NCBI RefSeq assembly: GCF_963855985.1
Contig: NC_087092.1
Coordinates: 13,206,001 to 13,270,000, forward strand
Reading direction: 5' to 3'
Length of the DNA stretch: 64,000 nucleotides
DNA from: Ostrinia nubilalis
Lineage: Eukaryota > Arthropoda > Insecta > Lepidoptera > Crambidae
The notes beneath the pieces are model-generated. The model made no database searches and was not told the origin of the DNA. It saw only the letters and a list, made by a program, of their open reading frames with translations. Shown here piece after piece: positions 1 through 12,318 of the stretch. Position 1 is the first letter of the stretch. Every line of letters starts with the position of its first letter. The translations under genes were made by a program, and so were the position numbers.

Positions 1-460
1 AAAGGATTGTTATAAATATTTTGTACCAAAAGAGAAGTCAGTTATCGATAACCAAAATGAAAGTTAACTGACGGATAAGATTACAAGATAAACCCTTGCT
101 AAAAGTGGACCATTACCACACAAAATTAATACTATCTATTGCAACAATCGATAGATAGCCAATCTTCAGTCTATCTAGCGAGAAGGCTGCGCACATATTA
201 GTAACAGTGGTCCATACAAAGATAATTTTGAAATTAAAAGTCTGGCTATAAGGAATTGCATACTAACGACCAAATATTGTTGTACCCTGTTAGCCAGAAG
301 TTAATTTATAAGTACCAGATACTAGAAACATAAGATCTTGAATAAATTATAATGACATACTACACTACGATACCTAAAATCTGCGTCAATTTAATGGAAA
401 ATTCAAATATTATGGAACGTCTTTTTATTGCAAAATAAATAAGTTGCGCGGTTGCTTCTC
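1..460. other. unassigned AT-rich DNA
   Basis: No open frame, RNA gene or terminal-repeat pair was recognised here. Confidence 0.5.
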
Positions 461-580
461 ATGATCATCATCATTTCAGCCACAGGACGTCCATTGCTGA
501 TCAAAGGCCACCCATAATGATTTCCAGATTGACCAGTTGGTAGTGGCCTGCTATCTCGCTACCTTTCGCGCTGCCTTTCT
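461..580 (-). mobile_element. RTE-type LINE 3' end, fragment
   Basis: Read on the minus strand, this ends in a codon string resembling the C-terminus of RTE-like LINEs, followed by a short GATGATGAT-like tail (ATCATCATC on the plus strand at about 465-474). The same ending occurs on the plus strand at 9444, 19217 and 28845. It is a dead 5'-truncated copy. Recognition of the family is from memory of lepidopteran repeats. Confidence 0.5.
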
Positions 581-589
581 GGTATAAAA

Positions 590-667
590 AGGACAAAAGT
601 AATCGTGTAATATTTTTATTGTATGGATTCATGTGTGTCTGAAATAAATTATTTGAATTTGAATATT
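590..667 (+). mobile_element. LINE 3' tail, fragment
   Basis: The segment ends in AAATAAATTATTTGAATTTG, a polyadenylation-like signal followed by a short GAATTT repeat, as at the 3' ends of many lepidopteran jockey/CR1-like LINEs. No coding part remains. Confidence 0.35.
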
Positions 668-915
668 ACATAATAATTTTGATATGCAGTGTGGTAGTTT
701 AAGTCCACCTACAAATGAAATGTCATTTACTGCATGTTGAAATAATTCAGAGATAAGTATGATTACTTAATCAGTACAGGACAACCATAAAATCAAATCA
801 CTCGCTAAGGTTTTCGACATGACACCTTATATCGCACTTGATACCAAGATGTGGAATGCAGGCACGTGTAGTGTAAACTCCACCTGACACCGAATATCTG
901 GTTTAATTATTTTAA

Positions 916-1523
916 AGGACAATGACCAAAAATGTATGGAGTGTGGTCCAAATGTCCACCACTAACGAGACCTATGTAATAAAATAGTCTACTAAATACT
1001 GATTGATTATAACCAAACCGCAATCAAAAATATGCTGTCAGTAAAAAGTTATGACTGAATGAAAAGTAATGTTTTTTTACCTTTTCATCCAAAAAATGTT
1101 CGTGATATCATTCTATCCGTCGCACATTTTGGGCTAATCTATGCATGTTATGTCATGTCGCTTAGTGTGCCGTGTTAGGTTCTCGCTAAAAGAAAAAAAA
1201 AGGTTGTTATGGTCGGGTGGTTTCCCATTTTTACAACATTTGTCTTTACTGCTCCGCCCCTATTGGTTGTAGGGTGATGTTATGTAACCTAAAACCATCC
1301 TTGATAGATGGGCTATCCATAACAAAAAGAATTTTTCAAATCGAACCAGTAGTTCCTGAGATTAGCGCGTAAACTACTACAATTTTTCATACAGTCATAA
1401 CTTTTTACTGACAGCTTATTTTTTTTTCGTCCCATACTGAAAGTTATTCTCTATTTAATGGACTATAAGCCAATATAGGTCTCATTATTGGTGGACATTT
1501 GGACCACTTTTGGTCATTGTCCT
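916..1523. mobile_element. 608-bp MITE with long inverted repeats
   Basis: It starts AGGACAATGACCAAAA and ends TTTTGGTCATTGTCCT. The inverted match continues inward in blocks: GTGGTCCAAATGTCCACCA, GAGACCTAT and CTGTCAGTAAAAAGTTATGA all recur in reverse complement in the other arm. No transposase frame is present. The two flanks show no clear target duplication, so the superfamily is unassigned. Confidence 0.75.
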
Positions 1524-1865
1524 TTGGTTCAAGTCTAAGATGTCTTAAGGCGGTTTAACACTGCCATTAAGTAATCGGTGGTATAACCGAGTCATTTGAA
1601 TTTGACATACTATACTTATCTAGGTTAGCTATACTTAGATAGCATAGTCGTCATGTACGGGGTGTGTGGAAAAATGGAGTAATGATAGGCTAATAATACA
1701 CAGTAGGGTCAGTAGATAAGTTTTATGTTTAAATATAAAGATTATTTAATTAATTCTCTCTTATCTCGTAATACTGAGGGAGGCAGATATACGGCTAAAT
1801 AGGGTCAGTATGAAGTATGAACATCGTAGTGTCTCTGCTGGACTTTAACAAGTAGGACCTAGTGA

Positions 1866-2019
1866 CGCCCGTATTCACAAACGATGCTTGCTTAAGTGAA
1901 GAAGCAAATCGAACGCAGAGCGTTGAATAGAGCTCTGTCATTGGTTCGTGTGTCACCCTGTGCGTCCAGGCGTCCACGCGTACTGTGAGACCTCATAGTA
2001 ATGTTTGTGAATACGGGCG
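1866..2019 (-). mobile_element. PIF/Harbinger-type MITE, copy 1
   Basis: A 154-bp element with inverted ends CGCCCGTATTCACAAAC and a 3-bp target duplication TGA (1863-1865 and 2020-2022). It belongs to a family with further copies at 7650, 10473, 12319 and 18684; this copy lies in the opposite orientation. Three-base, TWA-like duplications point to PIF/Harbinger. It is non-autonomous, and its internal open frames are shadows. Confidence 0.85.
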
Positions 2020-2022
2020 TGA

Positions 2023-3670
2023 GGCACCACCCAAGTCAGGTTTTCCGTGAGGCAAAAGACACTACATTATTTTTACGGATTGTGGACTTCTGATGTTCTT
2101 AAAAACGTAACTTAGTGATATTTTAGCTTTTATCAACATGTTTAAGGTTATTAGGATAATATTAAGCTTTATAACAGTCACACCGATTGAAAGTAGACTC
2201 AACAACTATAATAGATTAAGACAAATAACACGAATTTGATATCAACCTACTTATTTCCGCCAAACCGCCGAATGATAGATTGCAGAGCCGTCAGCAGGTT
2301 ACTTAAGCTTTATTAAGTTAGCTTTAAGTGATACCACTTATTAAGTGAGCTTAGGGTACTAATCTGCGTTGAATTGGATCTTTCACTGCGTGTTTGAGCG
2401 GCTTATTATGTAAATATAAGCTGAGAAGTGAAATCGCATCAAAGTAGGCCTGTGTAACGATGCAAGTGTGATTTCGCAATACTATTAGGACTATTTACTG
2501 AGCCCCGATATATTGTTTCCTGCTGAGCAAACTTCATTAAATGAAATCATTAGCGGTAATGCACAGAGCGATGCAATTTCAGTGGTAGGTACTCCAGTTT
2601 GGTATGCATGTGATTGTACAGGAGATTATACGGTGTTTTTCTTTGAGAAAGTCATAAGTACTCGTATTTACATACAATTATAGCAGGGTTATTTTGAAAC
2701 AAAAATGTAGGAAATATATTTCAGTCAAATAATTCTACAATTCTCAGGACGGCACGTCACTAAACACTGCAGAGTTGAAATTGAAGTTGAGAATATAACA
2801 GGTGTTTTAATAAAATTGTAATACTTAGATGAGATTTTGAAACAAAAGTGTTAGTCTGATGCGCTATCGACTCCGATATTTTCGATAATCCGATAGTGAG
2901 AAGGCGCAGTTGCATGCAATTCAAAGAAGAATCAATCATAATGTGACTAAGCATGTGAAGTTTAATATTAAATCTATGATCAGTGTGTACAGTTATGTAA
3001 CTAAGTTTCGAAGTAATGAACTTGAAATTAATCAATTTACAGAGGACATCTCTATTAATCAATAAAATGTATCAATAAGTCGTTAATATCGATGGTTATG
3101 TGTAATTTATTACTTGTTTAATACGCGGACGTACGCGGTGCGCGACAAAGATTGATAATAAGCCTACTAGTGTATAATCTGTTACATAATAATCAATTAA
3201 CTGGATATTACATACCAGGCGGCTGATAAATTGTCTAAATAATTGTTGAGTGTGGCCATTGCATATTTATGTACCTATACAGGCTGATCTTACTCCAATT
3301 TGGACCCTGAGAGCTTTTATTTAAAAAACAGTTCTGTACTAGAATGAGCCTGTTTTATGTAATTTAATTAATTAAAGTATTTCACGGTTTTGCTATTAGT
3401 TAAAATGTACAAATAAGACAAGAACACTAATTAGCTGAGAGCCTTTACAAGGGCTGATACGGTTCTTAATTAAACAATTTCAGAATTAAATTTCTTAGTT
3501 TATTTGTAGATAATTAAATCCATTGATCCTTTATGCATGAAAAAAATGAACTCTATAGTCTTCAGATTAAGGTTTGGTTTTGATACAAAAATATAATTAG
3601 GACATTGCAGGTCTCGCACTCTTACGAGTTCACTTATCAACAAAAGAAAAAGAGTAGGTATTTTTAATTA
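2023..3670. other. unassigned AT-rich DNA
   Basis: There is one 100-codon minus frame at 2760-3062 with no recognisable motif. No terminal repeats were found. Confidence 0.5.
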
Positions 3671-3782
3671 GTCCCATTAAAACCCCACATGATAAGCTAA
3701 ATAAGCATGTGTTACGAGTGGGTTCTTCACCACAATAGTTGTGCGACGGAGGGGATCGAACTCGCGTTCCTCGGATCACGAG
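3671..3782 (-). mobile_element. SINE family A copy (tRNA-like head)
   Basis: On the minus strand it carries a B-box-like GTTCGATCC within a stretch that matches the copies at 8421, 16843 and 25812: CTCGTGATCCGAGGAA, then the B box, then CACTCGTAACAC, and a tail with GGGGTTTTAATGGGAC. No tRNA cloverleaf can be completed, so a retroposon rather than a tRNA gene is called. Confidence 0.6.
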
Positions 3783-4136
3783 TTATCATCGCTTAAATTA
3801 AGAGTTAGGTACCTATACTGAAAGTCTAAAAAATATGATTGGTTATAACGACTTATAAAGTGTAATACCAGCATCATAAACACAGTTGCTAAAACCCACA
3901 TGGTGGACGAGATAGCTGCTATCCCTATATAAAGCATTTACTTGCTTATTACGTCAGAAGTATTCAGTAACATTTTATCACTGCATTACGAAGCGTTTTG
4001 ATTAGAATTAGAGTTAACTAGATCGCTATTACATTAATATTGCAAATAAACTCACTGGTACTTAAAGATTATTTTAATCTATCTTTCAGTGTTTATCTAG
4101 AGTGAAGTCATTTAGATGTGCCGCACACTTGACTAC
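3783..4136. other. unassigned AT-rich DNA
   Basis: Nothing recognised. Confidence 0.4.
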
Positions 4137-4529
4137 CAGTGGCCGCAACTTACCAATCTACATGTTTTAAAGTCAATTTGCTAAACTACTACAACAGCTA
4201 TGGGCTGGATAATAGTCACTACTAGTAGTTAGATGTGTTTCTATTTCCAACCAAGTAGCTACAATGCCGATGAATGCATAAGAAGGGAGCATACTCCGTC
4301 TACTACCAAAGTGGGGGGCGCGCCCCCAGGGGAGGCGCAAAGACACATGAAGGGGGGCGCGGGCCATCTATGTAGTTAAGTATTAAAAAACCTGCGACCG
4401 CTGAGAAAATACATTAAACCGACCAATAAATAATCGTTACTGGGGGCCTTCCTCCATCCGGCCCAGGGGGGCGCGGAATTTTTTTATGGTTGAAAGGGGG
4501 CGCGTCTCAAATTGATTAGGGAACCCCTG
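4137..4529. mobile_element. hAT-like MITE, GC-rich (tentative)
   Basis: The right end, read inward on the minus strand, is CAGGGGTTCCCTAATC, similar to hAT ends of the CAGNGGTTC type. The left end CAGTGGCCGCAACTTA is a weak partner. Flanks GACTAC and GTCTAC are a near match. Inside lie repeated GGGGGCGCG blocks (about 4312-4325, 4353-4364, 4467-4476 and 4496-4503) that stand out from the AT-rich surroundings. Confidence 0.35.
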
Positions 4530-5165
4530 GTCTACTTGGTTAACTAATTAAAATGTGGCAATCCGTATTTTGCTAAACAAAATTAAAAATTTAAAAGCTT
4601 TGCGACGAACGTTTGGCAAGTGCTAAGAAGAAGCGCCGCATCAACCTCAATCACAACCGCCACTGATGGTAGTAGGTATGTCCGATGTTGCGCTATGACA
4701 CAGTGTACAAATGATTATACCTTGATATGCAAAGCTTAAATGTAAGTTACTAAACAGCCCTTAGTAGCCAAGTGTGCGTACCGCCTATATACGTCCTGCC
4801 CGCGACACGTAACGTACAAAAGTTAGTACTAAACTTCAATCATTATGAGGTATGAAAGTAGATCTTTCGTAAGTCTGGTAATCATCGGTGTAAGTACAAC
4901 GGTTTCGATCCGCTTAGCAAAATAGCGCAGTTATAAGTAAGATTATTATCAGTGAGTAATTTACTGCTCGCCGCTCGCGGGAAAATTGTTTACTTAGTAG
5001 ATGGTTGTTACTTTCAATGGAGTTAATCATTTGTTGGCACGCGCATTATGGTGTAGGTTCTATTAGTTGTTTACTTGCTGGTGGATATATTTGTGATACC
5101 AAATCTGAATGTTGACAATAATACACATTACACGTATCTGAACAATTAAATAGTACTTACTATAT

Positions 5166-5379
5166 TAGATATCTAAATATACAATAACTCAACGGTGACT
5201 GACTGACATAGTGAGTGATCTATCAACGCACTGCCCAAACCACTAGACGGATCGGGCTGAAATTTGGCATGCAGGTAGATGTTATGACGTAGGCATCCGC
5301 TAAGAAAGGATTTTACGACACTCCACCCCTAGGGGGGTAAAACGGAAACGACGTGTACGAAGTCGCGGGCGACCGCTAG
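5166..5379 (+). mobile_element. Helitron, non-autonomous, degenerate
   Basis: It has the body of the short lepidopteran Helitrons: a GACTGACTGAC microsatellite-like head, CTGAAATTTGGCATG, and a 3' hairpin region GAAGTCGCGGGCGACCG ending CTAG followed by T. The 3' end is exact; the 5' end is approximate. It is the same class as 27079, 44348 and 57735. Confidence 0.65.
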
Positions 5380-5460
5380 TTAGTTATATTTTAGGAGGCA
5401 GGATCAACTTGAAAATTTCAAGCCTTTGATTTTTATCAACTTGAAAAAATGGAAATTCCT

Positions 5461-5556
5461 AAGGCGGGAAACGAACCCACGACCTTTCGCTTGCCGGGCG
5501 AATACTCATCCATTAGCATCCTAGACACTGGATGAACCAGTCGAATTTTCCAAGTG
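5461..5556 (-). repeat. tRNA-like SINE head
   Basis: On the minus strand GGTCGTGGGTTCGTTTCCC is a good B box, preceded by GGATGCTAATGGATGAGT in the A-box region. The spacing and missing acceptor stem argue against a real tRNA. The 87-codon frame overlapping it has no known domain. Confidence 0.4.
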
Positions 5557-6979
5557 TAATACGCTGTTGCAGCCGTGTTTGTTTCATCAATGTTGGGTAG
5601 TACTAGCCTTAAATCCCCTTTGATATTAGTCTTTAAAAAAATCAACCGGCCAGGTAGACTTTTTTGAACAATTACCAATGTGACTGATGTGAGTCGCATA
5701 CGCTAGTGTAAGTGAGGTGCGTGTAAACGTGCGATATCCTTTTTTATGAGTACACTTTGCGCATAGATTTATAGTTATAAAACCAATATAGTTAGTCACT
5801 TTACTAATAGTTTTGTTGCACAAAAACATAAAACATTTATATACATACTATGAAAAAGGCTGGATAACAATCAAAACGTTCATGTCGAAATAAACGACGA
5901 AGAAAGATAAATAAATACTTTATACCACGTTACGTACAGTAGGCAATTAAGTTGCGTCAGTAGATTATACAAAGGCGAACTAATTGCTTTTAAGGCTAAC
6001 TGTGTATTTAGTGGTTTTAATTATGATTGTAGATATTTTTAATTGGGATACCCAATACACTTCCGAGCAACCAAGTCAAGTCAACCATTAAATGTTTTGA
6101 AAAGTAATTTTACTAATTATTTCACATAATGTTAAATAGAAATTGAAATAGGGAAACATTTCCAAAGCTAATTAACTGTGACCAACTTTGACTATTCGGA
6201 CAAATAGGCGTCATAATATCAAACTTTTAAAACTCAGGACTAAAAGCAAATGTACTGCTAGAAATGAATAAAATATGATAGAGCTGATTTAAACGCCTGA
6301 ACAAAATAAATTGTTTTCAGTCAAGTCACACTTCAAATAAAAATCTAAATCAAAATTGGCTTATTTATGTTTCATGTTTTCTATTAATCATTTTGTAAAC
6401 CGATCAAATAGTAGTAGTGCCTACCTATGTATTATACGTATGATCTCACTACCATAAAAAATATATTGATTAAAGAAGTTGTAATTCTTTTATTGATGCG
6501 TCAATGTGTCCTGGTAACAATTTCTTAATCATTTATTGACAGCAAATTAAGTTTAGTAGACCGACATGAATAAATATTTTCTAACTAGGACGTCACTGCG
6601 TGCATGCGAATAATTTCTCGAAAGAGTATGCAAATGCTATTAGGTAAATAACTTTATAATGCACCTTGAAGCATAAAAACGCAATGTTTACATGTCCAGC
6701 TAATGGACTTGTCAGGAAGTGATGTATAAATTACCAAAGAAATTGATTTGTCATCATATTATTAACATAATTCATAGCCAATTTAACTTTTGAGACCAAT
6801 AAATATCTAGAGTGCTCTAGTGAAGAAATATGTCTGATTCATTATTGATATTCTTATCATTATTAGTTTTTGGGTGTCCATTCCCAGTCGCATGGTGATT
6901 AATTTATTGACTGCAAAATGAGTAAGTAATTATTTTATGCTTTAATCAACCAACATTTTATAGGTACAGACCAGACTAA
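5557..6979. other. unassigned AT-rich DNA
   Basis: Nothing beyond AT-rich sequence was recognised. Confidence 0.4.
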
Positions 6980-7530
6980 TACATTTTATTGCAAGATGGC
7001 ACTCTAATACAGCTTTATAAGATGCCACAATATTTTGGTCTTAGTGTGCCCATCTTCTTACATGGTATGCACCACTTTATTTTGTATCTATGGTCAGACT
7101 ACAGCTTATCAGGCTATTTATTTATTGCAAAATGACACTATCCAGCTAAAATAGTAAGACAAGGGTCTTAACGTAACGTTTATTAATGAGTTACATTATG
7201 TACTCACGGCTTGATGTTAATTGAAATGGAATGCGAAAGTTTAAAATCTTATATTACAATCCAGCTACTTCAGATGCCACAATATTGGGCTTGGTGTGCT
7301 GTCATTTCACATGGTACATAGGTACCATTATACTCGTAAGATGACGGCACACCAAGCAATGGTGTACATAGTCACCACTCAATGTACTTTGTTTCTAAGT
7401 TTCACTAAATTAAACAATTTTCCAAGTGTTTTTCCTAACAAACGGAATCCGAAGTTCTAACGGCTATTAAGATAACATCCAACTACCAAACCTTAGTGTG
7501 CCCTCAACCGTTTCACAGCCGTAAAATTAG
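6980..7530. repeat. degenerate repeat block with GTGTGCC motifs
   Basis: Two related segments, about 7019-7066 and 7271-7316, share GATGCCACAATATT, then a TTAGTGTGCC-like stretch, then CACATGGT. A third partial copy lies near 7486-7518. At about 7288-7357 the motif is also inverted (GCTTGGTGTGCTGTCAT against ATGACGGCACACCAAGC), giving a hairpin. The origin is unknown. Confidence 0.45.
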
Positions 7531-7649
7531 TTATCATACCTTAAAACGCTATTTCATATTTGTTAATTACACTTATCGTGCTAATAACTTAATCGCGGAG
7601 TTGGCGGTGGGCACACCAGTGGCAGGTCGTGCGTAGCCTATGAAGTGGC

Positions 7650-7798
7650 TTAAGATCGTATTATGAAACATTACTATGAGGTCTCACAGTGCGCGTGGAC
7701 GCACAGGGTGATACACAAACCAGTCACAGAGCTCTATTCAACGCTGTGCGTTCGATTTGCTGCTTCACTTAAGCAAGCATCGTTTGTGAATACGGGTG
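7650..7798 (+). mobile_element. PIF-type MITE, copy 2, left end replaced
   Basis: The body and right end (GTGAATACGGGTG) match the family. The left end does not: it reads TTAAGATCGTATTATGAAAC (7650-7669), which is identical to the 20 bases that follow the element at 7799-7818. These bases themselves resemble the MITE end in spacing, so conversion of the left end from the right flank is a plausible origin. Confidence 0.75.
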
Positions 7799-8420
7799 TT
7801 AAGATCGTATTATGAAACGGAGTTCAAGTAAGAGTCTATGCTTAAGAATAGCTTCAAGTCATTAGTCTAAAATATTAAATATTGAGGCCGGTGTTGTGAA
7901 TCGAAGCTGAAAATTCGATTGAATCTCAAGCGAGTATTCAGACCTGTAGCGATGTTGAATAATCGCAGAAATGAAACCGTTTTTGAGCGTAGGTTCATAA
8001 TTGGTTGTCATGATAATACGCTCTATTATTATGTTTAAGTTTGAATCAAGTTTAGAGTGTCATTTTAATACTTTATTGATCGCACAAAAAATATTATAGC
8101 TTACGTAATAGATAAATCTCTCAAACAATATCCACATTTCTTTGTTTTTGGTGATATTAAATAAACCTATATTTGATTGCAGATTGAAATCACAGACACT
8201 ACTGAGACAGTTCCAATATCTGTTTCAGTAGATTTTTATCATATCATGTTTACGAGATTGCCAAATCAAAAGGTGCTATTGACGTAGAATTAGACACTTA
8301 CTAATATATAAGCAGTTATCTAGATTTGCAATATTCAAGCGCATTTCAAGCAATGGTAATAATATTCTTATCTATAAGTATTCAGTTATGAAAAGATTCT
8401 GAATTTCAGAATTTTGACGA

Positions 8421-8555
8421 TCTCGACTCTTGATCCGAGGAACGCGGGTTCTAATCCCGTCGCCCCTCGACTATTATGGTGAGCCAATTCGTGACACAAG
8501 CATATTTAGCTTAGTACGAGGGGCTAACGGGACTATTGTAATTTGAGCAAAACCG
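8421..8555 (+). mobile_element. SINE family A copy
   Basis: Plus-strand copy with B-box-like GGGTTCTAATCCCG, then CTCGACTATTATGGTGAGCC, then GAGGGGCTAACGGGACTATT, matching the copies at 3671, 16843 and 25812. No cloverleaf is formed. Confidence 0.6.
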
Positions 8556-8639
8556 AAAAATTACTAATATATTTTAAAAAATCATAGACACGTTTTCAAG
8601 CAAGATTCGATACCTAGTTACCTAGTTATTTTTTCCTGG

Positions 8640-8797
8640 AGGCTGCGACCGAAGTTTCTTCCGCCACTTCTTCTCAGCACCAGCCCATTATGTTGTCCCG
8701 ATGTGGTGGTAGAGCAAGCTATACTTGGGACGTGCAGTATAAGTAAGTACCCTGACCACACCTACAAATAAATATTTTTATTTGATTTGATTTGAAG
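8640..8797 (+). mobile_element. LINE 3' end, same family as the LINE at 37981
   Basis: Shares CACTTCTTCTCAGCACCAGC, a GTGGTAG stretch and GGGACGTG with the 3' UTR of the minus-strand LINE at 37981-42840, in the same order. It ends in AATAAATATTTTTATTTGAT and a TTTGAT repeat tail. Only the 3' UTR remains. Confidence 0.6.
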
Positions 8798-9443
8798 GAC
8801 CTGGAGGCGCTGGAGGTTGAGACCAAAAGGAAAGGCTTTCAGGAGTTTTTTTGTAATAAAAATAGAGGCCTCTAAGGTAAGATACATCTACAAAAACATA
8901 CTTTCAAATATAGGTTAGCTAAATGATTTAGTTTAGGCTGAATGATTTATTGTTTTAAAACCAAGGCAATTTGTTACACGTAATAAAATCGTGTATATTA
9001 TGACAAGTGCTGGTAAAACGTTAAGTAATTAAACGGCCTAGAGTTATTACAATTTGCATTTTAAGTAACCAATTGATTTTATTGACCAACTATCCAGTAG
9101 TTTTAATTATAAGTGCGTAGTTACTGGACCATGTCGGGGGTCGAACTTTAACCGTTGTGCGCGCACGCAGTTTGTGCGCACGAGTTGATGGCATATTCAA
9201 ACGCGTGGTAATAATGCAGCTTAGTAAGCCATCTAAAATATGTGGTTATATCAAGTTTGTAAAATAATTTAAATAATGGAGTTATTTTGTACTGTCGACG
9301 ACACAGTAGCTATACAGAAAAATACTATGTTGCAAATAACTGTATACCATCCCAAAGTGTTCAGATTGTGTATTCGAACATTTGACATGCACGACATTTT
9401 ATTTTATCTGGGTACAGCACTAATCAGCTGAAATTCACAAAGA

Positions 9444-9608
9444 AGACGTAGCGTGGGCAGGCCTCCTACTAGGTGGACTGACGATCTGGTAAAGGTCGCG
9501 GGAAGAATCTGGATGCGGGCAGCGCAGGACCGTTCATAGTGGAAAACCTTGGGGGAGGTCTTAGTCCAGCGATGGACGTCATTTGGCTGAAACGAACGAA
9601 CGAACGAT
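9444..9608 (+). pseudogene. RTE-type LINE ORF C-terminus
   Basis: Translated from 9444, the frame gives arginine-rich VGRPPTRWTDDLVKVAG and WMRAAQDRS, then one internal stop, then a final W-T-S-F-G before TGA at 9588-9590. This is the C-terminal pattern of RTE/BovB-like LINE reverse transcriptases. It is followed by a tail of AACG repeats. The copy is 5'-truncated and dead. The RTE assignment is from memory of the family. Confidence 0.65.
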
Positions 9609-10472
9609 GAAAAGTTTATGCATGGTACAGATTGAGGCATTTAATAATGGTGTCAACTATTTTATAGGTGTGATCTATTAACTTACTAAAGTTTTATTGT
9701 AGTGTTAACTGCTTTTAATGGAATATAATAATTATTGTACACTTACGACAGTGCTATCAACTTTATGACATCTATAAAATTTCGTTGTTAGCTGACCCTT
9801 AACTTTACATTCGCTAAAATGCGCCTTAACAAGGGCAATTTAAATGGTGCAATATTCTTAATTACTATTACTTTGGTGCCTATTACGTTCTTCTGTACTT
9901 TAAACCAAGTTTTGAAATAATTGCTTCAGATGCACCATGTTTTTCATCATAATACTTAGCGCGATAGAGTTTTTCTTTAATTTATTGAAATTCATGCGGA
10001 TAGAGCCGAGGGTAGGTTACTAAATAATTAGGTATAAATTCTAGCAACTTTTCAACATAGCTAAATATATTTTGATGTGATGGCGATTGCATAAAGTATG
10101 TAATAAGAAAATGGCCCAAGATTGGCAGCGCAATATTTGGTCACTTTAATCTCATCTTAAATGTGAGTTTGTTCTTACCGTTTTAAAGAATACAGATAAC
10201 TAATTAATTTATCTTTACAAAATCAAAGTAATACTTGATCACATAACAACACATTGTGGGTGGTGTCTATTTCTGGTGCATTTGGCAATGCCCCAGTCAC
10301 GAATGACGTTGCGTTGTACTCACATGATGGAGGATAATCGATTTGGGAGATGACAGCTCTGGAACGGCGTATGACTTCCTTGACAAGTGCAGTTGAGTAA
10401 TAGTTGACCACACACTTGGATTAAGAAGATGGATAACCAAAACGCTATGAAGTTAGACCACGAAAACATTTA
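9609..10472. other. unassigned AT-rich DNA
   Basis: Nothing recognised. Confidence 0.4.
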
Positions 10473-10619
10473 CGCCCGTATTCACAAATATTACTATGAG
10501 GTCTCACAGTGCGCGTGGACGCACAGGGTGACACATAAATCAATCACAGAGCTCTATTCAACGCTGTGCATTCGACTTGCTGCTTCACTTTAAGCAAGCA
10601 TCGTTTGTGAATACGGGCG
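10473..10619 (+). mobile_element. PIF/Harbinger-type MITE, copy 3
   Basis: A 147-bp element with ends CGCCCGTATTCACAAA and TTTGTGAATACGGGCG, flanked by the target duplication TTA (10470-10472 and 10620-10622). Full-length and non-autonomous. Confidence 0.9.
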
Positions 10620-11881
10620 TTAACCTGCTTAAAAAGAATTTAAAAAGGTTTTCATATCTAACGATTCATTAGGTGGAAAACATCTGGGGTGTAAGATGTA
10701 TTGTTTTCAAAGTTTAAACTCGCGTTCTTATTCTTCTACGGTCGTTCGTTTGTTCGTATTAGGGCTATCTTCGCGTTAATCAACCCATTTGCGTTCAAAC
10801 GACAGATCACTTGGTCACTTGGGTGGCTTGATATTTGAATTTTTTAACATAAATATTATAATCACCAATTACAATGCTAGAAATAAATACTAGAGTTTGT
10901 AGATATAGCCATCAATCAAGCCTACATGAAGTATTAGCTAACTAATAGACCGAAATTATACCTGTCTATAACAAGAATAGGCACAGTCAATTTACGACTT
11001 TACGTTAATTTGATCGATTAATTTCAAGCTGCCAGTCAAATATTTTAATTGAAATCTCCACTAAAAGGGGCCATTATAATGAGGTCGCCATGGTTGAAAA
11101 TACCCTATACCTCATAATTATGGAGAAGTGCAATGTAGATAGAAAATATTATGTTTTCTTAGGTGTCATAAAGTACAATAGATACCTAGGTAGATGCCTA
11201 GGTTGAAAAAATTCTCGGTAGTAGTTCATTACTAACTTACAATATTTTGAATTATAAAAACTGCTTAATTATTGAAAATTATAATGAATTACTTATCTCA
11301 CTTACCACTCTCAGTGTGCAACAAAGTAATATACTATCTTGTTTAAGTATTAGTAGTTCAGACATTAAAATATCTAGCTAAATAGTGTTAGTTTCGAAAT
11401 AAATGTTTAGTAAGTTTATCAATATTATCTTAAATCTTTTAATGAGGGCTAGGCCTTGATATAAACATTAGACGTACTTACAATGTTAGCTCTACAAAAC
11501 GATATCGCCACAATAAGTGTCGTGACTGCTCCCGACTCAGTACTGTCATGGCCGACTGGCCACTTACTAATAAAATATAACATTAAAAATGCTACAATTA
11601 CTAAATTGCCAGTTTATACCTAGTATTAATATCTGCTGTTGACATACAGAGCAAGTAATTGACAGTAGTTTATTCTTGACTAGTGTAGTAGGTCTTTCTG
11701 CTTACAGGTTTTGTTCAGCTGCTGTATTAAGAGTAATACCTAACACCAAATTGGAATTTTATATTTATAGTGTTGACGTGCTCAAAACGAATTAAAAGCC
11801 AAATACATCAAATATTTTTCAAGAATGCAAAACATTCAGATTGATATAGGCGTGCGGTGTAGTTATGTAGTTAAGCCTACC
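10620..11881. other. unassigned AT-rich DNA
   Basis: No gene or element boundary was recognised. Confidence 0.4.
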
Positions 11882-12039
11882 CGCAGACCACCGATTTTTA
11901 GTTGGCCGATAGCTGAGTCGGGCGGGCTGTTAATCAGTACCTATATGGACATGTATTGTGCGCACATTACACCAATTTGATTTTCATAGAAATTAAAATC
12001 GGGCCGAACTAACGGCCAACTAAAAGTCGGTGGTCTGCG
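11882..12039. mobile_element. 158-bp MITE, CGCAGACCACCG ends
   Basis: Inverted ends CGCAGACCACCGATTTTTAG and, from the other side, CGCAGACCACCGACTTTTAG continue into TTGGCCG on both sides. The flanks both contain CCTA but no exact duplication abuts the ends, so the superfamily is open. Confidence 0.75.
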
Positions 12040-12318
12040 CCTAAGCTAAGACAGTCTATCTAGCAAGTAACTGTATTGATGAAAGTTGCTGTACAAAGTT
12101 AATACATCCTACTACCTAAATGAAACGGGCGCCTAAAATATCTTATCTACTTTATAAACAATTTTTCTGCAAGTTCTCTAATTAATAGATAACTACGTTA
12201 TCTGATTAAAACTTATTTTATACTTCCAAATAAACAGGACACTTACTAATCTATGATCCAAAAGTTATTTCGCTTGACAAGAAGTTTGCCTCAAGAAGTT
12301 ATAACTTACTGAGGCTAA

